A stretch of DNA of 64,000 bases from Podocnemis expansa (taxonomy: Eukaryota; Chordata; Testudines; Podocnemididae), in contig ML681964.1 in NCBI GenBank assembly GCA_007922195.1, positions 2,789,406 to 2,853,405 of the forward strand, written 5' to 3'. Below, piece after piece: positions 23,268 through 35,463 of the stretch (within the stretch, counting starts at the first letter, position 1; each line of letters opens with the position of its first letter). Under the pieces are notes generated by a model that was given only the letters and a program-made list of their open reading frames with translations, ran no database searches and was not told the DNA's origin. The position numbers and the translations under genes were made by a program.

Positions 23268-23519
23268 ATCACCAAGAACAGCCCTAACAGTAGGATCAGC
23301 GAACTGAAGGAAAAATGTGTAAAATCATATTTGATATTCATAAAGAACTTTGATGCTGGTATTTAAAATATTTTAATCACTTATCACCATTTAGGTCTTT
23401 TAAAAATGTTGAGTTGAAGTCAGCATTTCTTGATGTTATGAGTTAATGATAAATATTTGACAGGTAAGAGGTCAAGTCAAATCCTGGAATAGGTCATTTA
23501 TATCCTTTTCTTACTGTGG

Positions 23520-23612
23520 GACAGCTCTTCAGCTGGTTTAAATTGGTAAGCTCCATTGACTTGATTGGAACTACATCAATTCATATGAGCTTGAAAATCT
23601 GGGCCTTCCCTT
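23520..23612. repeat. Old interspersed repeat fragment with internal palindrome
   Basis: TAAGCTCCATTGACTTGATT then GGAACTACATCAATTCATAT and AAAATCTGGGCC resemble a common reptilian repeat in which AGCTCCATTGAcTTcAaTGG forms a hairpin. Assignment is from memory. Confidence 0.4.
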
Positions 23613-24359
23613 GTATGTCTTCCCTGTCTTATGAGGTCTGCACTAAACCACTGTGATGTCTTGTGACAGAATTTACTGTCTATGAAATATGAAACAGTCC
23701 ATGATATGCTGCTCATTTTCCTTGACATTAGCTCCTTTGCTTATTTATCTAAGGGGTATTATAAGAGTTATTTAGATACTGTTTGCAGAGAGCTTTGAAA
23801 ATATGAACTGTAATATAAGTGCTGTCACTACTTCCTACTTCAGTGCATCTTACAAAAGCTTGCAGTCTCAGTATGAAGAACATCTCTTATAAGCCCCCTC
23901 ATGCAAAACTACTGTTTTTAAATAAAAATGAGACAATTTGGAATAGAACGTTAAAGAGTGACTCAGACAATGTGTACTGGTTAAAATCCAACAGTTAGCT
24001 AAACAGAACTGATCACACAACTTAGACCTAAGTGTAGTAGCTGCAGCCTGGCACTTAGCGATGAGCACCACTCCCTCAGCAAAGGTCTCTAAGGAATATT
24101 ATTGTCCAGAGGAGCAAGTCTTTTATACCTCTGCACCAAACCAGCACACATTGTCTCATTTATTCTTTAACATGTTATTCTGAATCTTCTCATTTTTATT
24201 TAAAAGTAGTAGTTATGCATGAAGGAGCCTACTACATGTGCTCTTCATACTGAGAAGAATGGGACTGCAATCTTTTTGAGATATACTGAATTAGGCAGTA
24301 GGAACAGAACTTGTAATGCAATTGTGCACTATCACTTCTTGGCATCAATAGCCAATAGA

Positions 24360-24950
24360 ACATATCATTGTGACAGAGTCCCACAGCAAAGGTGCTCTGG
24401 ATTGGGGGGGGGGGCAGTTAAGCCAGACTGGACTCTAGTGCAGCAGATCTCCCTTATGGCCCCTTGCACCTGAATCTGACCTTGGAGTGTTCAGCACCCC
24501 TGTTCTTCCACCCTGCCTTGCTGTCAGAAGCGATTTGCAGCTAGCATAGAAGTCAGAAGGTTTTATCAGTTCTCTGGAATACAGCATAAAATGAAACTTT
24601 GTTAGCAGAGGAAGCAGAAACTTACAGCAACAACCATCTGGGGAAGTTCCAGAGCCCAATTCTTGGACTCTGATCCCTGGCCTCCCCCACTGAGGACTGA
24701 CTCTTCCAACCAGCCAGTCCCAGATACACCTCCCTATACCCCTGGCCTTGGTCTGTTTTCCCAAGCAAGGAGGTCACTTGACCACTCCCCTCCTCTCCAC
24801 CACCTTGCAAGGGGAGTTGCTCCAGTCATTCTTGGCATGTAGGCAGCTAGAGTCAGTCACACCTGCCATTTAAGACACACAGCATTAACTCTACATCTAA
24901 AGTGCTGAATAATACACAGGGAAAGCTGGGGCACACACAGTTTTCATTAA
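24360..24950. repeat. Unassigned interspersed repeat candidate
   Basis: A GC-richer, non-coding block begins near TTGTGACAGAGTCCCACAGC, includes a G11 run (about 24405), and reads like a dispersed retroelement piece: pyrimidine-rich text ending with GGGGCACACACAG. I see no LTR ends, duplication or protein homology. Confidence 0.25.
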
Positions 24951-25859
24951 GAACATTTCCACTTCAACAGAGTAATACAATAAAATTTCTAATTTAAAAA
25001 TTAAGCTCAAATAATTGCCATGGGGCATCGGTGGCTATTTTTCTCTTTGGAAACACATGAAAATGTAATATTGAAATTTGTAAGAAAATGAACGAGTGTA
25101 TTTATAAACCTTCAAACACTACATTTTATGCCTTACCTTCTGATGCAAGTCAATTACTCTTAAGACTCTCATCTTTCCTTTTTGATGTGCAAGTCCTTTA
25201 GATTTGGTTTTAAACAAAGGCCAACAAATCTTAGGAAGGACATTGCCCTTGCCCAGCTTTAGTGATATAGATGCATAGTACGGAAATGAAGCAAAAGAAA
25301 CCTCTTTGTTCAGCCAATATACTCTGAATGGAATTTATTTATTTTCTATCAATCACTTCATTACGTACCTGACAGACACAGGTTAAGTTGCTGTCACTAA
25401 AATTTAAATTTAACAGCTATGTCCTTGCACCATAGCCTAATTACTACTAAACTTTATAGCTGCCTGAAAAATCAAATTAATTTTCTTGGAAAATGTTCAT
25501 GATGGAAAATTATTCCTAAATGACTAAAATTAAGACACTTCTTTGCTGCCAACAATGCTCTTCAAAGAAAGCTATATCACTGCCATAGCCAGTCAATTCT
25601 AGTTAGTTGGGGTATTCTGGCCAATAGCAACTGTGTGATAGAGGAATGGGTGAGAGAGAGTTTTGAAGATAATCAGGTCCCTAAGCTCATTCTGTATGGT
25701 AGAAAATCAACACTTAGTTGGAAGAGATTAGGCAAAAAGACTGAGCAAGGTGGTGGGATAGAAGTATGCAACAATGTAATCCATTGCTCCAGCATTAAAG
25801 AAAGTTAAGATAGAGGCTGATATATGACCAAACCATAGCCATCAAGCTTTACTGAGAAA

Positions 25860-25930
25860 GAGTACAAAAGAGGGTGATTAGAATAATTCAGGGAATGGAG
25901 AGATTAGACTGTCGGGAGGTAAATTTCAAG
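25860..25930 (+). mobile_element. Possible CR1/L2-type LINE fragment
   Basis: The short stretch AAAAGAGGGTGATTAGAATA then ATTCAGGGAATGGAGAG reads as RGVIRIIQGMER, similar to the RVQRRATKMIRG-type motif of CR1 ORF2. It is too short to be sure. Confidence 0.4.
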
Positions 25931-28197
25931 AGAAACATGTCCAGCATAGGAAAAGAGTGCTACTGGAGAGTATTCAGTAATATGGATATTCAGGTACTTG
26001 ATCCCGGCTGGACCTGGTTGTCAACACATGAAAGATTACAGCTGTTGTAATTAAAAATTAAGGGCCAAATTGTCCCTGACACTTTTGCAAGTGCCTGACA
26101 GGGTGAGAGGTCAAGGACTTTCCTCCTACCCATCTCCTTACACACATCGTTGAGTGGCCAGTGGAAGATCCAAAAGAATGGTGCACCTTGTCTGTCCCTG
26201 CTGAACACTTTTAAGTTCGGAGAAGGATCAGACTTGTTCCCTGAGCTCACCCTAAGATGGTGTAGCTCTCATTTATTGTGTGATATAAACCAGCCATGTT
26301 CAAAAGTTTACTTTTCTTGCTAGGAAAGGAAGTCAGTTCAGCAAACTCTGAACTGGATGCAAATGCTCTCAAACCCCTCACTACAGCTGACTGAGCTGTT
26401 TTGTAGTAAAAATCGGTTTTAATGGTACTTCCAAATTGAGTCTTTTAGGATTCCACAGCTATATAAAAGTGAGTGAATCTTGCATAACTCTCAAATAATA
26501 AAATATCATCTAAAGGCACGGAAGTTATTGCTGTTAATGACTCCTTCTGGCACCATAAATCACTTAAGCAAAAGGTTGGACTTTTTGAGAATTTCAAGCA
26601 GAAATCACAAACTGTACAGAACAGCAGCATAAACTATCATTTACTGAAGACTGCACCCTCACCAAATAACTTAGTGATATAGCCACAGAAAATTCATGTA
26701 AACTGACTTTCCTTCCCAAATTACTTGATCCTGGACAGGATGCTACTTCCAGGTGAGTAAGAAATGAGCAGTGAACCATGCCTTGCAAATGTATCTTAAA
26801 CAAGTTTTATTCTGACAATCTCCCTTAGGAAAAATTTAAATTTTTGATCACCAGCATCTGGGCCACATGAAACTGTCACCACCGTGTTGCAGTGAACACC
26901 AGTACAATTCACTAGTATGTTGTTTGTGGGCCTAGCACTATGTCTGGATGGTCTACACATCCAGGCTACATCATTTTTGTTACTATGATCTAAAAATATC
27001 AGAATTAGAGATGATGCAAATGTCATTCCTTTTCAATTCTGCTTACAATACAGACTGCAAGGATTTTCAATTGTGTGGCATTGTCCCTCCATCATGAATG
27101 TCACAACATCAAGAAGGTAGCATTTCCATGAAGTCTTATTGTATCAGAAAAGTAAACTTTCCCTATGAGAAGCTTATGGAAACAATCCAAATCTTTCTGT
27201 TTTGAACATGTGCATTTCTTATTGAAATTAACATAGCCACTGAAACAAACATCACAAAGTGAACTGTAAACACACCGAACCACATAATACATAGTGAAAC
27301 AAGAATCATGACCCTGAGCCCCAACTGCAGAAAGACTTTTCAGAGTTAACAATATGAACAGCTGGCTGAAATGCATGTCTGCTCTTTGGTTGTGTAAACT
27401 TCAGTTGCTGAAAGTAAAACAATGTTTTGACTTACAGCTGTTGTCTGATTTTGGTCAGAAAACTTTTTTACATGGTATATAATCTTTTGAAATTACAGGG
27501 CTTAAATGAAGGGGGAAAAAAGAAAAATAAGCTATCCTTCAAATTATTTTCAAACTGGAATCACGTTATTTCTTTTCAATGATGAACAGAAGTTAGAGAT
27601 AAAAAGACCACCTAGGTCACTGCCTGACAGATCTCTGCAGTACAATTTCTAGTTCTAAATATCCCATCTGATGAGCTTCCACAACTTCCCTTAGAAGACT
27701 ATCCCAAATTCTAATACATTATCATTTTCTGCAAGATATTCTAGCTAAAACTTTCCCTATCTTAATTCCAGCCCATTATTTTTAATACACCAATGTGTAC
27801 CACACTCAGTAATGCCTCTTTTACCTTGGTACTTACATATATAAGATGTTTGCAAACTGTTCTGTCCCCTTAGCTGCTGCTTTTCCGCTTTACAACTTGT
27901 TATTGTTATTGGAGTCAGTTTTATGCCTTCAGCAACTCAGTCCAAATTCCACATGGTATCACTGTATCCCTCCAATATTGCACTGCGGGTATGCCAGACC
28001 TTGGAGGCATGAGCTAGTCCTAAAAGTTTCATTTAAGCAATTCAGCTCCAGAAAAAAGAATTTCAAGAGCACAGCCTGCAGGGAGACTGAATATCCCCTT
28101 GTTTATTTCAAGCTATAAAACAGACAAATAGGAGCAGACAAGTGCCTTTCACTATACCTTTTTCTTATTTTACTTTACTCTGACAGAGATTATCCTA

Positions 28198-28499
28198 GGC
28201 CAAGTCTATACTGATAGTGGTAAATTCGCCACTATCAGTTCAATCCTTCTGATTGAACTTCTGATTCAATTGACTGGTCAATGAAGACCTGCTCAATTGA
28301 TCTGGCGTTCGATTCAATAACTCCACTCGTGAAAGAGTAGCACTGAGTGGAAGGGACAGCATTTCCCTTTGATTCCACATAGTGGAGTCATGGCGGTAAC
28401 TAGATGTTAGAGGGTTAAAGGAAGATACAGAAGCAAGTTTATGTAGCTTCGTATCTCTTTTCAACTGCCACCAAAAACAGTGACAAGTGTAGACCAGCC
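28198..28499. mobile_element. TIR element related to the GGCTATGTCTACACT family
   Basis: The left end GGCCAAGTCTATACTGATAG pairs with the right end, reversed, GGCTGGTCTACACTTGTCAC. Inside is a short perfect hairpin: ACTGATAGTGG and CCACTATCAGT around an 8-nt loop near 28210-28239. Flanking trinucleotides differ (CTA and CCT), so no duplication is demonstrated and the superfamily is open. Confidence 0.7.
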
Positions 28500-29363
28500 C
28501 CTCGTCTCCACCTTCCCAAAAAGATTAATTTCTCTTTCATACAGCCCTTTTCCCCAAACAGATTATGCTGCTAATCATTTTAATTTGCCCAGGGTGATCT
28601 ATTTGGTACCAGATTGAACCACATTTTAGTCTCAGTTGTTGTTGCTTCAATCCTGTACTCTCCAAGAGAGTAACTGAAACAATCAAACAAAATTAAAGAG
28701 CTTCAAGGTTAACACCTGATAACATCAAAATAGAAAGATTGCAAAGAAATGTTTGTCCTATAAATCACCATGGACCTCCCGATGTACAATTAAAATAACA
28801 GATAAGATCCTTTTGTAACAAGGCTCTGGACATTAGTGGAATTTGAGTGACCAAAGTTCGTGCAAAGAGATTTAAGGATTAAAAAATATAATCTGTCTAA
28901 CAAAACAGTTATTCTATTGAGAGCTTTTGGTGACATTGTAAGCCACCAGTGACCATATAGCATCCAAAGAAATAACAGATAAGAAACTTGTAACAAGCTT
29001 GTTGTTCCATTGAGAGGTTCTAGAGATATCATACAGCTCTAGTGGCAAGAGACAAAGTTAACAAAGTAAGAGATAAGAAAGGATGCATGCACTAGAATAA
29101 CTAGCCTGTTATTCCATTGGGATTTCTGGTGACACTGTAAACCTTGAAGACTGAGTTAGAATGGCTTGCAGTATCAACAGAACTCTGAGGTAAAACATTA
29201 TTTTTATACATGACTGATTCTTTTATATATAGGTATCCAGAACAATTAAACAAATCAAGAACTTAGGCTGCAAGTTGCCTCTGATCTTTAGTTTAAACTC
29301 TGCCTTCCATTCATTCTCCCACTGGGATTGCCTCAAAAAGTTTAAAATGAAATAGGACTATAT

Positions 29364-29559
29364 TAAAAGCAGTAAGAGCCCTGTGGCACCTTATAGGCTA
29401 ACAGATTTCTTCGAGCATAAGCTTTTGTGGGCTTCAACCCACTTCGTCCACTTTGTTGAAGCCCATGAAAGCTTATGCCTGAAGACATCTGTTAGCCTAT
29501 AAGGTGCCACAGGACTCTTGCTGCTTTTGCTATACAGAGACTAACATGGCTACCCCTTG
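29364..29559. mobile_element. Penelope-like pLTR palindrome with 15-bp target duplication
   Basis: The arms are GTGGCACCTTATAGGCTAAC..GCATAAGCTTTTGTGGGCTT and its complement, followed by an extra TATACAGAGACTAACATGGC tail on the right. The exact 15-bp sequence GAAATAGGACTATAT flanks it (29349-29363, 29560-29574). This is a second pLTR subfamily (TATAGGCTAACAG) distinct from the TTAAAGACTAACAG type at 15290. Confidence 0.9.
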
Positions 29560-32500
29560 GAAATAGGACTATATGGAAGCAATTTCAAAACAAAAAAAAA
29601 TGAAAATGATCAGAAAAGCCAATCTCCCAATGAGATGTGAGGAACACAGCCTCAGGATGTTGGATGTAAGTGGAACCAAAGCATTACCTTAAACACATGT
29701 TGAAAATAAAAACAACAAGGTCCCAACCATAAAACCTCCTTCAAGGATGAGCAACACAGGATAAATACAGCAAATAGTCTTTTCCATTCAAATGGCAGAT
29801 GTTTGCTGCTGATGACTGGGTGTCTCATTGCCAATGTAATAGGAGCCCAGCAACAGAGAATGAAAGCTGTGATCAACCTGCACAGTTTTATTTTTCTACA
29901 GGGTTTTTTTATTGTTTCCATTCCAGCTATCAGTCGTGACTTCTATTAAACTGCAAAACAGACGTCAGATCAATGGCTGTTTTGAGTGGCAGGAGGATGA
30001 TGGAACAATTCCAGCATCCATATATTATTAATACACACTTATGCTATTCTTTCAGTGTTTCCTTACAGAGGAGAGCTAAACCCCATGATATATCATTTTA
30101 AAAAACAGCTAATTGTGGACAAATATTACAGAAGGAGAATGAGGCTTACTAAAATATATGTCAAAGTTATAATAAACTGGTGAAGAAGGGGAAAAACTAG
30201 CTCTCTCCCCTTAGACTCTGCCCTTGGGCCCTCCTTTTTCTTACAATGGCAGGAGCTGAGAAAGGACTGTCAGCTTTAATTCGAATTTTTTGGGTTTCCT
30301 CACAATTTGTGACATTGTTTAAGCACAAGTTTCCTTTATTTGCACAGTCAGCACACCTATGCATATGTTTCTAACTATTTTTGAGTGAATAGGTTTGTAC
30401 AAAAGTATAAAATATGGCTAAATTCTGTCCCCCGGGATACTCTCTGCTCAACTCCTGATTCCAGGCAGACACGTGCAGGTGATCAGGGCGACACAATTAT
30501 CATCAAATTTATCACTCCTGTCAACTACGGTTTCAATGAGTGGTACCACTCAAACTCTGCCTGAGTCCTCACCCCTTCTTGCTGCTTCCTGCACTTTCTT
30601 TCCCCCGGGGGCCAACCCATGTAGACAGATGCTGCAGTAGATCTTCCTACCCTGATTCAGCTCCTCCTCTGAAGTGAGCAGGCATGGAGACTGGACCAAC
30701 AGTTGGTCCAGGACTCATAGGGCAGGCAATTGTGCCACCCAGCACTCTGGAGCTTAGGCCACCCATAGCTGAGTAAGCCCAACTGGCACTCTGGGACTCA
30801 GTGCTGTGGTCACACCAGACCAGCTCTTAAGGGCTGGAGCCAGGGCTGGGGCTGAGGCAAGGACCGGCAGCTCAGCTCAGGACTCAGAGCAGACCTGCTA
30901 GGGCAGGGTCTCAGGACACCTGGGGTGGGGCACCTCCAGCCATGGTATAGGTCTTGTGGCTCCAGCAAGGGAGGGGGTGGAAGGGGCATGGCCTCATAGA
31001 AAAAGGGCAGGGCCGTGGGCTAGCCTCTCCAAATGGGGATTCAGGTGCTACTCATGATTACCACCAGTCACTCTCTTGGCCTGCCATCATCATGGCCTTA
31101 AATACAACACTATTTGTTACAGGAGTGCTTTATATAAGAAAGATATCTAAACATAGGGGAGTACTTGATCATTAAGAGATAAGGTGCTAGTGGATGGTGC
31201 TCAGGACCAGACTGTCTTTCCTTGCTTTTTAAGACTAATAAAAGTTCTTGCTGTGTTCACTGCTTATGGCTTCTTGTACTCATTATTTTACATGCAATTC
31301 TTTATACTACTTGGATGTAATGAAAAGATCCTTTTTATAGTACAAAGGGGTTCTAGCCACTTGCTGTTCTCCAAGCATGCCTCACAACAGCCCTTAAACG
31401 GTGCTCAAGCAATCCAGAGAACCTTCTGATGGCCCACCGCACCATGGGTAAATTTTCCCTGTAATCTGGATTTGCATACTGTAGGGGTTTAAATCCTGCC
31501 TTTTGGAAACTCGCAGTCCTTAGTGAACCAATGACTTGGTTCACGTTTGCAGTCAAATTGAGAGCCAGTTCTTCAACTGGTCCAGGATGGCTGCTTTAAC
31601 TGAAACATAGCGATCAACAAAATGGTTTGTCTAAGGAAGTAAATGCATAAAAGACTTTTAATAAGAATTCTTTGCCATATTGGAAGCTCTTAGATTAAAT
31701 GGGGACACATTGCAGGTGACACCAAGCAGAACAGTTTTTAAGACTTTTTGGCTTGTTTATAGAAAACAAGCTGGTTGGATAATATCCAGTGACTTTAAAA
31801 AGGACAAATTTAAAAATATGAGCACCAGAGAAATTTTTAATTCACATCTTAGACTGCCCATAAAATGTGGTTTATTTAAGATAATCAGAGTAGCATGCTT
31901 TTTTCTAACTTGGTTGGAATTGCCATGGTTCACACCTTGGGATTCATGAGCACTAGTCTAGATGAACTAAAGAACCATCTCAAGCTTCAGAACCTAAACA
32001 CTCTTTCTTCTCTTCAGAATACTACAATACTGTTGTCAATTAATATCACACATTAAATACAAAGTATCTCAAAAAGACATAAAATGCCAGGACCCATACA
32101 ACGTAATAATGACAAATGTAATCGATCTGGCCATGCCACATGAACCAATTATGATATAGCAATTGAGTTGGCAGTGGTTTGATGTTAGCAGAGATCATTA
32201 GTTGGGAATTTCCTGGTTTTACATTAAGGTTGTTAGAGAGAATTTTTTTAAGTAATCCAAAGGGTTTTCATCTGCATGAGTCTCTCTGATGTCAATGGGA
32301 GACAAAGGGCAAATTTCCCAAGAACTGTTTCAACATACCCTATCTGCACTGCATTTCCTTTTCTTAAATTTTAAAAAAATATCTAATTCACCCAGTAAAA
32401 TGAATGTCATCAATGAACACTAAAGAAAATTAAATGTGGCTGGCTATTCCTTGACAGAGCGCTAACTGGCCAATCAAGGTTCCAATCAAACATACAGAAA

Positions 32501-33116
32501 TTTATATTAGTCAGAGTTATCTCCCTTAGGTTCAAGTGTCCAGTGAAAACAAGAAAATGAGCAGAATAGTGAGAAAACCACTGAGATCTTATTTCTGTTT
32601 ATTGACTGAAATATATAAAATAGATTGCAAAGAATGATGAAACATCATATTCAGACACCCTCAGAGATTAATAAAGTCTGATACATTAACAGAAATTGGA
32701 AAAAAAAATTGGGATTGGAATTAACATGAACCCAATCTGGAAGGAAAGACAACACGATAAAGTACGTAACATAACAGTATAAGGAAGAACAAATATGAAG
32801 TATACAAAAGAAATAACTGATAGACTCTTAGAATTACATACTGTACCATGTTAAAGATGGTTAATTTTTTCCTTTAGTTTAAAAAGCTTGTAGTGCCATG
32901 ACTGAAATATTAGGAAAAACTCATATAAAGGTTATAATAGATCATCTGTGTAACTGTTAAAAATTAATAAACTAAGGGGAAAAGGAGCTATGGAAATATT
33001 AAAATAAGAAGAATGATGCACTGGAAACTCAAGTGAGCAGAAATGACCTTAAGAATTCAGAAATTAATAAAACATTTTGTAAAATAGAAATTATGTAGCA
33101 CATTCTCTGAACTTAC

Positions 33117-33227
33117 TGTTCCTGTTGTGCCCAAGGAAAGGTGATTCATCTGTTGGGTCAGAGGGCCCATCATGCTTGCTGGCTGCATTGACATAGTGTG
33201 GTCCATTGTTGGTGTTATCACAGCACC
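33117..33227 (-). CDS. RBMS3: RBMS3 C-terminal-region coding exon A (37 codons)
   Basis: This exon encodes 37 residues of the low-complexity C-terminal region of RBMS3, a single-stranded-nucleic-acid-binding protein with two RRMs (encoded upstream, outside the window) that binds A/U-rich RNA. The minus strand reads [15 protein letters not shown], then [22 protein letters not shown], a Met/Gln-rich stretch typical of RBMS proteins. The acceptor is TTTTCAG just before 33227 and the donor is GTAAGT right after 33117. The 111-nt exon starts and ends in phase 0, so skipping it would keep the frame. The paralogue RBMS1 has different wording here and a different C-terminus, so RBMS3 is preferred. 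The assignment is from recalled family sequence, not a search. Confidence 0.93.
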
Positions 33228-35117
33228 CTGAAAATACACAGTTTCCATCTCAATATTTATTTTAAAAAGTCACCAGTCCTCTTTAAATGAACGGATGTGG
33301 ATAAATGTTTAATATCAGTCTTAAAAGGGACTAACATATCTTTCATGTGAAACACATTTTGTTCTTATTGAGGACACACATATATATTACTAAAGAGGGT
33401 GTATTATGCCATTTCCCATTAAATCTCATTTTTTGGCTTCACTGTTTCTAAGAAAAACATATGGTCTGTCTATAGTGAATGCTACTGTAAATGGCAAAAT
33501 GCCTTGTCATTTACATTTTCCATATTCTATATGGAACAATTTGACTCACAGACACCACACATATGTCCCCAATTTCCCTCTGTTTTTAAAACCTTCAGTC
33601 TCTGATACATTCAACCTCTTATGGTAATTACTTGCCTTTTTCAATCTCACTTAAGAGCCCTTATTTATGACACTTTACAGCTGATTAAGAAAGACTAGTT
33701 GTTGACAACCATTATGGAAGCAAAATTTATTTAAAAAAATGCATGCACCAAGGTTTCAAATGCATCACCCTCATGCCTGGCACCAAAGAACTCAATAATA
33801 ACCAGGACACAAACTAAGGCAAGAACCAGACCAGAGAGAGAGAGAATTATTGTGGAGATTTCACTGTAATTTTCATCAGCCGCAGCTCTTTCAGCAATCA
33901 AAGACCCCATCTCAGTGCTTTGCCCAAGACTGCATGTGGCTTCCTCCAGAGCTCCCCAATGCAAAATTCTACTGTGTGTGTGGGCCAGTAAGGGATGGAC
34001 AAGGCACACAAATTTAGTAGATGCTGCACTGATCACATAGATAATTAAGCAATAGTAAATAACTTTAGATATTTACAGCTCTCTCTCAGCATGAATTCCA
34101 CAGTATACTCTGTGTCTCTATGTATACACATTGTAAATACATCTATAGACACACTATTAAACACAGTAAAGAAAATGGGGAAATTTTTTTGTGAACATGT
34201 ATGTGAAATGTTTGTCCCCTTCCTTCATCAAGATAGTTCCAAAATCTGAATATTTTTGACCCAATCTACACAGGAGAATCTAGCATTAAGGATAAAAACC
34301 CCAATAATTTCTAAAAGCCCTTAGCATTGGTTCTCAAGTCACTGCCTGTCATTAATTTTGTGCAGTTGAGAATCATTTCTAAGAATGGGTCTGGAGGTGA
34401 TGCCTTCCATATTTTCAGCTGCAGATGAGAAATAAAAGGGGGAATGTTAACCAACTTCTTCTGTCCTTGCCAACATTTCTTCTATACATACCTCTGAGAG
34501 TCTCTCTGATTCCTAGACATGTATCTATTAACCACTTAGATACAATGATCAAAAAGAGGCTGTCTCAACTGATTGGTTCGGTTTGTAAGATAGTAAAACA
34601 TGCGGAATACATATGCACATACACTTTATGTTACATGCCAGACTATGTTCATTTGCATTCGCGTAAGTCACTAGAGAAAAGCAGCAAGTCGTTCCACACA
34701 AACCATAAAATCTCCAAAGAATAGTTGTGATGTCCCACTACGTATTCTTGTAAATATCAACAAGCTTATTTGTTACACTTCATGTTTTAACTTCATTTTG
34801 TTTATGCAAATTTTTGCTGCTTATTTTTGGCTGCTCCACTTAGTATTAACTTAGACGAAACAACAATACAGGAATTCATTCAAATTAACTGCAGTAATGA
34901 ACTAGTCAACTTGCTTGGAACATCTCACTTGAAATCAGTATTTCTGCAAACCATCACGAATATTTTCCTCACTGGATCTTGACCTTCATTTCAGACATAA
35001 ACCAATGTGTTTATCCTTCATCAAGCTAGTCCCTAATCATAATATATTTTTTATTATTCCTTCTCACTACCAAATGTCAGAGAATTCACCTTTAGCAAAT
35101 CTTTTGGGTGTAACTGC

Positions 35118-35463
35118 CTGTTGTTTTTTTACTGGACTAGACTAACACGGCTATCCCTTTGGAAACTAGAAGGAAGCTTGACTGTTTTATACTCACAAGA
35201 CAAACCCTTCAGTCCTTGCTCAATCTGCTGGGAGCTCAAGAATGAGCTGATGGGCTGTGCCTCACTGGGAGAAGCTCCTGTGACTCAGAAGAGATGTGGC
35301 TTCTCATTAATCAATTCAAGGGCAGGCAGCAGAGATCCCAACTGGGTGCAGCTGGGGCGGCTGAAAGGCAGCTGCTCCCAAATCTGTTAGTCTTAAAGTG
35401 CCACACAACTGCTTGTTGTTTTTTTACTGGACTAGACTAACACGGCTATCCCTTTGGAAACGT
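35118..35463 (+). mobile_element. Penelope-like composite: repeated pLTR tail around a 214-bp insert
   Basis: A 47-bp tail, TGTTGTTTTTTTACTGGACT..CACGGCTATCCCTTTGGAAA, occurs at about 35120-35166 and again, identical, at about 35415-35461. The second copy is preceded by the pLTR body (AAATCTGTTAGTCTTAAAGT, from 35380). The spacer is unique sequence. This fits a partial tandem PLE copy, in which a terminal repeat precedes the 5' internal sequence. Confidence 0.7.

Larger units (their letters stand above)
6901..33116 (-). other. RBMS3: RBMS3 intron between exons A and B (26.2 kb)
   Basis: This large intron carries most of the transposon remnants listed between 8 and 30 kb. Stretches with no recognisable gene or repeat family include roughly 6901-8130, 8226-9370, 11356-14120 (except one 142-codon reading frame), 15782-19185 (except a short old repeat near 16255), 21680-22960, 23615-28190 (except a weak CR1 fragment near 25860 and an unassigned block at 24360-24950) and 29575-33116. 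Those stretches are AT-rich with scattered stops in all frames. Confidence 0.8.

Noticed and set aside
30215..31028. Inverted pair CCCTTGGGCCCTCC / GGGCAGGGCCGTGGG as ends of a transposon
   Set aside because: The two arms match only loosely, no target duplication is visible and the interior resembles no family I know. Left unannotated.
33117..33227. Assignment to the paralogue RBMS1
   Set aside because: RBMS1 has different residues in this region and a different C-terminal tail; the AYSYQQ ending and QQQQ run of exon C fit RBMS3.
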